Shown here: piece by piece, positions 50,051 through 61,029 of the stretch
Position numbering within the stretch: the stretch's first letter is position 1
How the letters are laid out: the number at the start of each line of letters is the position of its first letter
Source: Onchocerca volvulus
Lineage: Eukaryota > Nematoda > Chromadorea > Rhabditida > Onchocercidae
Length of the DNA: 64,000 nucleotides
Direction of reading: 5' to 3'
Assembly: GCA_000499405.2 (NCBI GenBank)
Contig: HG738139.1
Coordinates: forward strand, 15,247,342 to 15,311,341
Program-made: the position numbers and the translations under genes
Notes under the pieces: generated by a model
What the model was told of the DNA's origin: nothing
Database searches by the model: none
The model's input: only the letters and a program-made list of their open reading frames with translations

Positions 50051-50399
50051 CTGAAAGAATTTGGATTTCTACCCAGTTTGTTAAAGGTTACACTGTCAGT
50101 ACTAATCCAAATATTGTTTACAATAGAAATTTGCAGTATTTCTCAGATAAAGTTACTCCTCCATAACGCGGCATAATGGTCTTTGTTCTCTTATACTCCA
50201 GTCTGCTAGTAGAGCTCATGTATTTTGTCTAAAGGATGTAAACAGTTGTCAAACATGTCAATGTCTGAAATGTTGCAAGAGCTAAAGCTTGTGTGCTTTG
50301 TTTAAAATGTTTTGAGCATTATCCTTTAGTCATTGTCCCTACCAATCTTTTGTATAATTAATTTGTGAACCTTCGCTCTTTATGAATTCAAGGATATCA

Positions 50400-50790
50400 G
50401 TATAACTTCAATATTAAGAAGAAGTGTTTTAAATCAGTATTATCAGTTTAGTATCATCAGTGAGTAGCGTCATTATGACTTCATCGCGGACGGGTTTTTC
50501 AACATCAGTATCTACAAATCGACACTTTTTCAACATCAGTCCCTGCTACATCGGCGTCTTCAGTGAGATCAGTCCCTTCAACATCATATCAGTGGCAATC
50601 AACCAATAGCAAAGCGATTCTGACGGCAATACAAGCAACAATTCAGCAGAAGACCAGTTATCATATATTGTTCATTTGCTGTTTACTATTGCATAGCTCG
50701 GTACTGTTTATAATATCGTATAAACCCAATAAAGGCTATTGTTGGCCTAGCGGAGTCGCAAACAGCAGCGAAGATCTTCGATCCAACCAA
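50400..50790 (+). mobile_element. possible solo LTR
   Basis: This patch is less AT-rich than its surroundings and contains repeated TTCAACATCAGT words near 50490-50590. Near 50727 it has AATAAAGGC, followed by TGTTGGCCTAGCGGAGTCGC and then a CAGCAG stretch. That order (poly(A) signal followed by a compact GC-richer U5-like tail) is what retroelement LTR ends look like. I cannot define matching TG...CA ends or a target duplication, and no retroelement proteins are nearby. Confidence 0.3.
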
Positions 50791-53104
50791 TCTAGAATTC
50801 CAAATTATAAACTAACCAGAATATTTTTTCCAAAATATACACTTTAGTCCGGTGGTTAGTTGAGGTTGTAGATATTATTTTTATGCAAATGGCGAATAAT
50901 CAGAAGTTTTTATGCATTGAAAAAAAGCTAATAATATTGAAGGTGTCAATTCCGGAAGTTTTTCTATTGTTGGATATTCAATTTTTAACTTTATTATAAA
51001 TTTCAAATTGAAGTTTTTTGCTTTCAAATATTTTATAAAAATCTTTTAAGTATTATATAATCATATAAAGTTAGAATGTTCAAGATGGCTTGACTTAAAG
51101 TTCAACTCGCCATCTTCAACAATTCCTTATGTTGCTGAAAATAACTATAAAATATTTGCAAAAACGCAGTTTGTATGGTTGAATTAGCCTGTTTATTCTA
51201 CTATGATTTAGTTTACACTGATGGTTAGATTGCTAGGAACGAATTTATTATTAAATGGTTTAGTTCTAGATTATTTAACTCTGTTTGGTTTTTGACAGAA
51301 ATTAGCTAAGAATTTAACGTTTATTTAATCAACCTGACGTTCAAGCTATCCTTGAAGATCAAACTTTAATCAATAGCTATTACGATTACAAAGTGTCAGA
51401 TAATACACTGTTCCCATTTGGTGTTAGATGTTAGAAAGCCAGATTACCTGAAATATTTGGATAATATTAATGCATTTTTTTTTTAAACATAAATACTCAT
51501 CTTTGGTAATGAAAATGATCAATTCCTTAATAATTTTTAAAATCAAATGTGATTATTTAAATTTTGATTATCTAAACAAATGGAATCCATTACAAAAAAA
51601 AAAAATTTAATTTTTCAGCGAGTTTCAATGATTTTGAGATAAGACATATGAAAATCTGCCAAAATTTATTTTCTAGCTCTTATTTTACCATTTTGCAATA
51701 CAATTGATATTATCTAAAGCACAAATTGTAGACAAAAGTTTATCAAATTGGAAAAAATGAAATCTTATCTCTATCTATTACATTATTTCAAGTATTAAAA
51801 ACATTAAAATTAAATTTCTAATTTTTAAAATAATTATTAACAGTTTTTAAAACAACATTTAAATTTTTTAATTTATCACATTTCAAGAAATATTTGTTGT
51901 TCTCAAATGGCTAAATATTATAGTCTTTTTATTATATATATATATATATTTTTTTTATCAAGTTAATATTGATCTTTTCTCTTTCTTTCTTTCCGTTTTT
52001 TCTTTTGCTTTTTGAAGAAATATGTAATTGAAATTAATTAATAATTATTGACTTTTCTCTTTTAAATGAATTTGTAATTTCATCAAAAGCATTAATTCAG
52101 CAAGTTTTAATTCTTATTAGAAACACTTTACTGTGTATATATTGAAATAATTGAAAAATTGAAATAATTGGTTAAAATAATTGAAATATCTTTTAAATTA
52201 ATTAATTAAACACATGAGCCAATTTCTCCATGGTTTTCTTCTTTTCTATTTCAGTATATTAGTTAGAAGTATGGAATAGATTTGGAAAAGTTTCTTCTTT
52301 TAAAATTTTCAATCCCGAAATGCCACAATATAATTAAGAATGGCAATTATACGTGCAGTTGTGTTTCTTTGTTACTTCCGTATTTCATTTTCTCTTTTTT
52401 ACTTTTCTTTTTTTTTTTTTAAAAAAAAAGTGTGTGGTTGAATGACGATATCATCGGTAGTTAAAATGAAAATTTTTGCATTTTTTACAGTTGCATTAAT
52501 TTATTTGGAAAATTTTCATGTTCGATACAAAGTGAAAGATTTCCAAACTTGAGATGTTTGTTAAAATCAATGCTGTTAGATTTCAAAATTTAAATTATGA
52601 AATATTTGATTAGCAAGAAAATGTTGTTTTTTTATTATTCATAGTAATAACATTTATGTATTATTTTGTATATTACGCATAAATTTTTCATTTTAAAATT
52701 GTTGTGGAATGTTCTATGAAACGTATATGGCAGAAAAAGTTTGAATAGATTAACTAGAAATGTAAACATGGTGATTAATGATTACATGATGCATTAAAAT
52801 TTTATCATACCTTATTCTTCTTGAGAAATTAGTCTTTTTCTTCAATGATTAGCTGTTGACATTACGTTTATTTGGAAACTTTATTTCTATTTGCAGTTTA
52901 TAGACATATGCAATCGAATTCAATTTTATCGATCAAAAGCAAATTTCAGTATTTCCGGTGATCCTCATGACTTGATGTGTTATGCACGGTATTTCTCGGT
53001 GATGAAGAAATGTTTTTGTTATACTTAAGTTTTTCTCCATACTACAATATAATGAAATTATCATTAATGAAATCCCAAAAAATGCTGCGTTATCGCTCTC
53101 TTTG

Positions 53105-53218
53105 TTTTTCCAGCTTTGTGGCTATTCCCATGTTTTCCCAGCTTCTGGCTATCTTCCGTATTTTTCCAATGACCTGGCTATTTTCTGTGTTTTTTCAGCT
53201 TTGTCACGGAGATGTTTA
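53105..53218. repeat. tandem repeat, about 28-30 bp unit
   Basis: Four imperfect copies of a unit of the form TTTTTCCAGCTTTGTGGCTA then TTCCCATG or similar lie head to tail, some 750 bases upstream of the chitinase start. The unit contains polypyrimidine-CAG words that mimic splice acceptors. Confidence 0.75.
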
Positions 53219-53916
53219 CTCTTTTTCAAGAAAAACTCCCATTGATAAAACGCTTTATAAAAGGCCTGACAGCATTATATCTACTTCATAGTCGGCAATC
53301 TTTTAGCAATTATTACGATTATATCTCTCGCATTTCGCTACTTGCCGATAACTTTACGAAAAATATATTTTCGCGTTTTTTATTTTCATCTACATGTTTT
53401 CGCGCATTCATTCTTGCTTTTCTCTGAATTTTTCCTTCTATTTTCCTTATATTTATAATTCGATGGTTTTGTGCACAAGTTCTCCGAAAATTTTGTTATT
53501 TTTAATATCTAAATCGATTCAAGTTCACTAATATATTTTACAGCTAGTCATTGGTTTTTGCTTCAGTATGATTCGTTTAATTTCTATTCATTTTGATGAT
53601 TAGGGCACAGAAATAAATCAAATTGAATTTTAATGTCAATGACACACAAAATAGCTCTAATCTCTCATTACGATGAGATTCAATTATCAACAATTTTTCT
53701 CTAATATTCCGTAATATCTATAGTTATTCGTACTAATTCTTCCAATGCAATAATCTTTTATTTCGTTATTGTATCTTCTTCAGTTTCAATAAAGTTCCAG
53801 TAATGACTTCAGAATTTTTCAATTTTTATTGATGATATTTTAAATATTTCCTATACATGCAAGCATTCATATTTCGAATAAATGAAAGCAAATGTTAATT
53901 AATCATAACAATGAAT

Positions 53917-53928
53917 TTTGAAATGCAG
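53917..53928 (+). promoter_or_regulatory. possible trans-splice or cis-splice acceptor for chitinase
   Basis: TTTTGAAATGCAG ends 26 bases before the chitinase ATG. The polypyrimidine content is weak, so it could serve as a spliced-leader acceptor or not be used at all. Confidence 0.35.
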
Positions 53929-53954
53929 AAGTGGACAACAACTCTTGCAAAGTA

Positions 53955-56900
53955 ATGCGAATTGGAGCTATGCTAATACCTTTCATTATACTTGGTAATG
54001 CAGTTATTGCATATGGTAAGCTATTTAATAAAGGTTTCAGCAATAAATTTTTTTTGTGAGCATCAAAATATGAAAAAGAGACAAGGAGAAAATACTATCT
54101 CTGAGGATGCAACCCATTTAATTCATTAATCTTGTGATAAATATTGCGATTATTACTTCACAGCATTCTGACTGTTAAAATCAGGTCTTTACGCATCGTT
54201 CCAGCTCAAAATTATAGAGCATAATGTTGTGCGTTTAACTTTATAAAAGTTTTTTATGAGAAATAAACGAATGAAAAGAAATAAAATTGAAGATAATAAA
54301 AATGTTTAATAAGAAATTGAAGAATTTAAGTGCAATGTAACATTCTAAATGGAAGTTAAAAAATATGGGTAAATTGGAAATGAAATAATTTGATAAAAGC
54401 GACTTGAAACATATCTCCAGACTATATTCTATTGTTCATTGCAGGTTATGTTCGAGGATGTTATTATACTAACTGGGTCGATATTGACCATCAATATCGG
54501 CTAGGTTCAGTGATTCTTAAACAATTTTTTTTTTTATTAGAAAATTGAAATAAATTTAAATCAGGGTTTATAAACTAATATATAACTTTTCGGATAAGAT
54601 TTCGAAAAGCATGCAAGATTTAAAGATCGAAAAAAAGCTTTAAAGCATATGAATATTATTGGTAAGTAAACGAGAAACAACAACTGAGTAATTTATTTAG
54701 AAGCAGCAAACTGAATAATTTAATTTTCGTATAAATATAAATTCATTTTATCGTGCAACTTGTTGAATGTATTTCATTTCAATATGCTTTCGTTACCGTC
54801 ACTGATATGTAAAGCAAAATAATATTTTATACACAAGAAGTTAAATCAGATAAAGGAAAATTTAGTTGTTATCGATCTAATATACATTTTCATCTTGAAG
54901 GAGACAGGGAAATTTTTACCCGAAGATATCCCAAAAGGCTTATGCACTCATATTCTTTACGCATTCGCTAAAGTTGATCAATTAAACCCGTCATTGTAAA
55001 TTGCCATTGATATTTGTAATGAGAAATCTGAATTGTATTTTTAAATTTCTGCTATGACGCTATTCTTGCATAGAACTATTTCAATTCACTTCTTGCATTG
55101 TGGACAGTAAATTATTTGAAATTTTAATTAACTGCTGCAGTAATCACAGAGAGATAAGAATTGAAAGTTCATATATGGGATTTAGTGAGGTCCATTGATT
55201 TAATGCACTATTCTTTTTATATGGTATATAATAAGCGTGCAACCGTTGCGTCAAATACTAAAATTATTTCAAATTGTCATCAAATGCTAGCACCATTTTC
55301 GCATACTGAGATAATAATCATATATTTTCTATTCGAATAACTTCCTCATAACATCTCAAACTTTCGTATCATTCTGAGAGAATTATTCAAATTGAAAATG
55401 GCAAGTTTCATTCTGATCCATTTTTTCTCGGTGTCGCTGTTTTTTTCTGATTGTGGCGAAATTGTAGGGGTGAATGTTGTTTTTAGTTCTCACGGATTTC
55501 TTCAATTTTGTTGTTTCACTCACTTGGAAGCGGCCTTAAACTTGGATAATTAAATCTTTATTATGATAGATTTGTTAATCAACGACGTAGCAATTATATC
55601 AACAATACAATTTCGATAATATCAAAGGAACAACATTCATGAAGAGAACATAATACGAAGAAAAGGAGATATGGTTACGCAAAAAAAAAAAACCCATACC
55701 ACGAAGTGGACCATCCGATCGAGCTCGTGACTGCCCATCGTTTGAAATGATTTTTGTGCTCAGGACCCTTTTCTTCATCGTGAATGGAGGATCCTGATTC
55801 CATTTTCGGGCTACAAAAAAGTTCATTTGTTGCCTCAGGATTATTTGTTAGCGCATGTGAATGTGCTTGTGGTTAGCGCATGATGAAAGAGAGCTCTTTT
55901 TTAAAGTACATTGATTTAATAAATAAAAAATTGATTTAACAATTAATTTGAAACAAAATCACTGGTTTTCTTCTTTTATCCTCGCGATTGCAGCGACGTC
56001 AGAGCGAATCAGAATGAACTTTCTCGGAATCGGATCAGGATGAAACTTTTGAATGGAACGATGAAGACACCGATTGGTCGAAAAGGATGTACTCATATAT
56101 AACAAAACTAAGAGAGAGTGACCCAGAATTGAAAATTCTTCTTTCTTACGGTGGCTACAGTTTTGGATCATCAACTTTTGCTGTTTGTTTCTATTTGCTT
56201 TGAAAGGATTGACACTTACCTGACATTTTGATGATGGATCTCAAAAACAGAATGCTAGCATGTATTTCAATTATGTAAATTTTTCTTTTTTTTTTTTTAA
56301 ATTTAAGATACAAAATATTTCAAGGCAATAGCAAAATCAGCGGATCAACGCATCCATTTCATTGAATCAGTTATAGCATTTCTCCGCAAAAACAAATTTG
56401 ATGGATTTAGTCTTGACTGGGAATATCCAAGCGGCTTGGCTCAGGAACATGGCAAACTTGTTAAGGTAATCATAATTGCATTTATTCGCAAGATTCAAAA
56501 TTGCCGAAATATTGACAATATTGTAATAATCAGACATACATTACCAAATTTTAATTTGCGCCGAAAAAAAGGAGAACTCCAAGTACTTCATGTAATTTTC
56601 ATTTTCAGTCGTAATTTTGAATAATATTACAATAAAATAATTCTAACAATTTTATTTAGTTGCAAAGAAAAACTGAAATATTTCAGACTTTGTTTGAGAA
56701 AAAAAAACCTTTCACTAATTTTTATTCCAAGAGTTATTTTAGACAAAACTGAACTTTTCAGGAAATGAAAAAAGCATTTATGGAAGAAGCCGAAAAATCC
56801 GGCATTGAACAATTACTTCTCACCGCTGCTGTACCAGCCAGAAAACACACTATTGATCAAAGCTATAATGTTCAATCGCTAGGAGAGTAAATATTTCATC

Positions 56901-59900
56901 TTCTGTTTGCCGAACTTTGACTATAGATTTTCACTTCTTTGGTGATATAATTAATTTTTAAATTTCAAATTTTCAAATCTCAATTTTAATCAAATTTCTA
57001 ATGCTACAAAAATAAATATCCCAACTAATTTCACAACATTAAAAATATGCAGAAATTTGGATCTTCTATTCCTGATGTCATATGATTTCCACGGTAGTTG
57101 GGAGATGAACGTCGATTTACATGCAAAGTTGCGTCCAACGAAGGGGGAAACTTCCGGAAAATGCATTTTTAATACTGTTAGTTTTAATCCATTAAAATTT
57201 CTGATTTTTTGTCGCTAGCATACAAAAAGTTCTCGAAATTTTCAGGAATTTGCAGCAAATTATTGGGTTAGCAAGGGTATGCCGAAACAGAAAATTATTA
57301 TTGGAATTCCAACCTATGGCCGGGGATGGACATTAAGGAATGTTTCGGAAACAGCGATCGGAGCAGAGGGCATTGGTCCATCATCACCATCAACAACAAA
57401 TCCCGCTGGCGGTTCTGCAGCTTATTGGGAGGTTAAATTCTAAGTCGTAAATTTTTTTCAAATATTTCCGCTACGGTAATCTTTACAAAATCGACCTGAG
57501 ATAAATGTCAATACGGAATACTTAAAGATATGCGAATATCTGAAAGAAGGTGGCGAGGAAAAGATTAATAAAAAAGGCGTTGGAGCGTATATGGTAAAAG
57601 GAAACCAGTGGTATGGTTATGATAATGAGGAAACTGTCAAAATGAAAGTAATTTTTATTTCATTTATTGTTGCAATCACTTAAATGTTACTATTATTTCC
57701 ATCATTATTGGCAAAATTATGAAGAATTCGTCGGAAGCAAAACGGAACAACTTGAGAAATGTTGTTGCGGAAAATATTTTTCCAAAAAAAAAACTGCGAT
57801 TTTTAAGTAAAATTTGACGGAAAGGGAATGTCCACATAACTGTTTCTTTTCCATAACTGTTTTTTTTTTCCTTCATTATCTAATTCAAATTATGTTGTGC
57901 ATTTGAAAAAACAAATAAAACAGTTATTGTCCTAAATTTTCCAGATGAGATGGCTCAAAGAAAAAGGTTATGGTGGTGCCTTCATATGGGCTCTTGATTT
58001 CGATGACTTCAAAGGTACAAGTTGTGGCAAAGGACCATATCCACTATTAAATGCTATCAATAATGAACTCGAAAGCGAGGTAAGTATGTTTCAGGGAAGT
58101 TTCTCATTAGATATAGTTAGAATATCTGTTTTTAATCTATAAGTTTGGAATTAAATCATGAAAAGAACTGTAACATTCATAAAAAAATCCACAAATAGAT
58201 GGATGCATGAATTAAAACGGATGTTCTACAGGATTAAAAGAAAAAGTCGGTATTGTAATTAGCAGAAGAAATAAAATTTCTGTTACGAAATGAATAACGC
58301 TGGCATTTGCTTGGTTAATGAAATATCATCATTATATTTATCATGATATTTGTCGTGAATTTTTTTGAATTGGATTGAATTGAGTTGTTGAAAGGATCGG
58401 CAAGCGCCAATATTATCACCAATATCTTGACCAGTGTTGATAGTCGTTGGCTTACGTTGACTCGAGTAAGTTGAATTCGGTGAGGTTTGGTGATTGGATT
58501 TGTAGTTTGTTGGATTGACACCGGATGGCAATAATTTTTTATTGGTACACAACGGGAAAAAATTAGGGGAAGCGTAAATGTGAAGATGTGGAAACGTAAT
58601 GGTGACAGTGATCTCTTGTAAGCGAGATACAAGCTTATATTTGTTAAATAATGGGAGTGGCTTTATTAACCAGCAGAATACAAAAAAGTGGATTACAGTT
58701 TTCTCATGCTATGTAGAATAGGGTTGCATGAGAAACACATTTTTTTTGTTATAGATCGGCAAACAGATGTGCATAATTATCCTTGTTAAAATGAATAAAA
58801 ATTAGATAACGGATTTATCTCTCACTGTGGGAAAACATTGTTACTTTGCATAATGAGATAAATCCTTTATCTAAGAGATGCTTTACAAAAAATAATTTTA
58901 CCAGATGTTAAAGATAAGGATGTAACAGATGTTTAAGATTATCTAAAGAAATTTACATAATTTTCCAAATAGAATAATTTTTTATAGTACGTGAATAAAA
59001 GTTAAAACAAGTCGAAAGAAGAAATTTATTTATTAGTTTTAAGATTTGTTGAGTTTCGCGAAATTGAAATTCGCGACAATATTCATCAAAATCGAGTTTA
59101 TTTGCACTCAATTTAAAACATAATATTTACCAAATATTTTTAGTCAACAGTGTCGACAAAAAGCTCTGAAACAACGACAGTAACATCAGAATCTACAGAA
59201 AATGATGAAATTGAAACGACAACGGATGCTGCAGAAAATGATGAAATTGAAACGACAACGGATGCTGCAGAAAATGATGAAATTGAAACGACAACGAATG
59301 CTGTTGAACCAACTCGAAAACCTAGTTTGTATCTGCAAATTAAAAAAGCCATTTATAATCTCTTATCTTAATTTCAACATAGTTCAGTTTTCGATTTATT
59401 TCTTACACATCCTAAATAGAACAACTGTTTTATGCAAATGACAAGACTCAGGAAGCCTATGGCACTGTTCTTCATCAATACCTTTTTTTGAAAACTAAAT
59501 TATTCCTTCCGATTCAACATTTGCTAAAACTTAACAAGACATTTAACCTGAATTACAATAAATCACTTAAATTTACAATTTTTGTGTGTCAAACATGTCT
59601 ATATCTCTCACGTTATTTATAATCTGCTGTTTTCCTTTTCGTTCCTAAAAATTTCCTGATTTCACAATGTGAGAAGTAGGAAGCAATGAAATTCTGATAA
59701 TTTTTTTTTTTTTTTTCATTTTGAAATTTATTTCAGAAGTGGAATGTCCAGAACCATATGGTTTGTTTCAACGTCCCACTGATTGTCGTTCGTTCATTCA
59801 GTGCGCACATAACTTTGCATACATAATCCGATGTCCGCCGAGAACCTTTTTTAATGACGAAATCAAAGTTTGCGATCATTTATGGTATGCGCCAAATACA

Positions 59901-59909
59901 TACAAATGA
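53955..59909 (+). CDS. GH18 chitinase-like protein with C-terminal chitin-binding domain
   Basis: Twelve exons: 53955-54015, 54445-54504, 54908-54995, 56039-56182, 56325-56465, 56762-56886, 57053-57176, 57246-57431, 57528-57647, 57945-58079, 59144-59324, 59737-59909, about 512 codons; the microfilarial chitinase is about 504 aa. Order: signal peptide (1-20, ending VIAYG), GH18 domain from [10 protein letters not shown], Ser/Thr/Glu-rich linker with a 12-aa repeat, CBM14 domain. GH18 hallmarks: [71 protein letters not shown]. Chitinases of this family are linked to sheath, eggshell or cuticle chitin. Odd points: the second Asp of DxxDxDxE is Ser (codon 56409-56411), although the proton-donor Glu (56421-56423) remains; the sixth Cys of the binding domain is Tyr (59901-59903); and exon 3 ends in phase 2 (TT left over) while exon 4 can only start in phase 0, so the junction is one base short. 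It may be a diverged chitinase-like protein, a young pseudogene, or an intact gene with a sequencing indel. The exon 2/3 junction is also less certain. Confidence 0.85.
59198..59305 (+). repeat. 36-bp coding repeat in chitinase linker
   Basis: Three tandem copies encode [12 protein letters not shown]. Copies 1 and 2 are identical in DNA and copy 3 differs at three bases, so the expansion is recent. It lies in the Ser/Thr-rich linker between catalytic and chitin-binding domains, a region known to carry length-variable repeats in filarial chitinases. Confidence 0.95.
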
Positions 59910-60027
59910 TTTGTCATTCCCATGATGTATATAATTACAGAATGAAAAGTTAGGATGAAAGATATTTTTTCAAATATTATTTTGATGGTTTACAGAATAA
60001 TTGTTACATATTCATGTGATGATTCAT

Positions 60028-60225
60028 CTATATAAATAAAAATGTGAATGCTACCTGTTACTACTCTAATAACTCCTCAACTTCACCACCGATTTTTCTC
60101 AAATTTTGACACAGCCCTGCATTCAAGTAAACGAGTGCTCCTATATTCCTAATTATTTTTTCTCACGTGTCACGTACATGACAACCAAAAATAAGCAAGA
60201 AGGCGGAGTTTATTGGCTCCGCCTT
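60028..60225 (+). mobile_element. Helitron-like 5' end with internal hairpin
   Basis: It starts TCTATATAAATAAAAATG directly after an A, as expected for a Helitron inserted between A and T. It shares the later words AAATTTTGACA and CTGCATTCAAG with the other family ends in the window. A perfect 9-bp hairpin AAGGCGGAG/CTCCGCCTT lies at 60200-60225. The helicase relic downstream is on the same strand, which fits this being its 5' end. Confidence 0.55.
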
Positions 60226-60490
60226 CCTTTTTTTCCCTCATTCTCCTTCTTCCACACACCTCTCCAATAGTAACAACAGTTAGCCCTCCTTTTTTCTCTC
60301 ATTCTCCTACTTCTCCTCATCTCTCTACTAATAATAATAACCCACTTTCCTTTTTTTCCTCTCATCCTCCTTCTTCCCTCACTTCTCCAATAATAATTAA
60401 TAATTAAATAACACTAAGCAATAATAATAATACTCCACCTTTCTTTTTTTTCTCCCATTCTCCTTATACCTTCCATATCTCTCTCTGTAG
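60218..60490 (+). repeat. pyrimidine-rich tandem repeat with AATAAT spacers
   Basis: About four degenerate units, each a TTTCCTTTTTTTCCCTCATT-like and CTCCTTCTTCC-like run followed by CTCCAATAATAAT or similar. They produce a Pro/Ser/Phe-rich open frame that is not a gene. The array sits between the Helitron 5' end and the helicase relic. Confidence 0.75.
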
Positions 60491-61029
60491 CTATGCATAT
60501 TACGTTTCGTGGATTTATCAAGGAAAGAAGAAGAAAATGATAAAAGAATTAAAATGCTTTCTGATATGGCACACAAATAGAAAAATTTCTGCAGTTGTAA
60601 CAATTCTGAAAAAGAAATTTTTAAATACCTGTTAAAATTTGAAATTGAAAATTCTTTTTTTAAATAAGAGTTAGCTTAATTCGTTTGAAAAAAGGCATCA
60701 ATTTAATCAAAAAAAATTTTATTTCATTGAATCTAAATATTTCTTATGATCAATCCTTTTGCTCAGCTAATCTTCTCCGACTTAATTTTGATTTAACTTA
60801 ATTTGATGTAAATTTAATGTTAAAATATTGACTCATAACTTCCTTCATTTTTCCATAGATTAAATATTCAAATCCATTGGAAGTATTGATGACTTATAAT
60901 TTAATACAATTGATACTAATTCTTTCTTTTTTAAATTTTGTTCATATTATATCTATATTTGTTTATTTTTATCTATCTATCGATAACATTTGCTTACAAA
61001 TCGTGAACAAAGTTTTCAACCAGTTAAGA

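Larger units (their letters stand above)
46835..53926. other. intergenic region with decayed chitinase copies
   Basis: Seven kilobases between divergent genes, with no intact gene. It contains two groups of chitinase relics, one LTR-like patch and a short tandem repeat, all listed separately. The remaining sequence is AT-rich with short homopolymers and gives no supportable exon. Confidence 0.7.

Noticed and set aside
50563..50847. 94-codon plus-strand frame as a possible gene
   Set aside because: No family resemblance and no splice context; it falls in the LTR-like patch and is better explained as non-coding.
60213..60407. 64-codon Pro/Ser-rich frame
   Set aside because: It is the translation of a pyrimidine-rich tandem repeat in the Helitron region.
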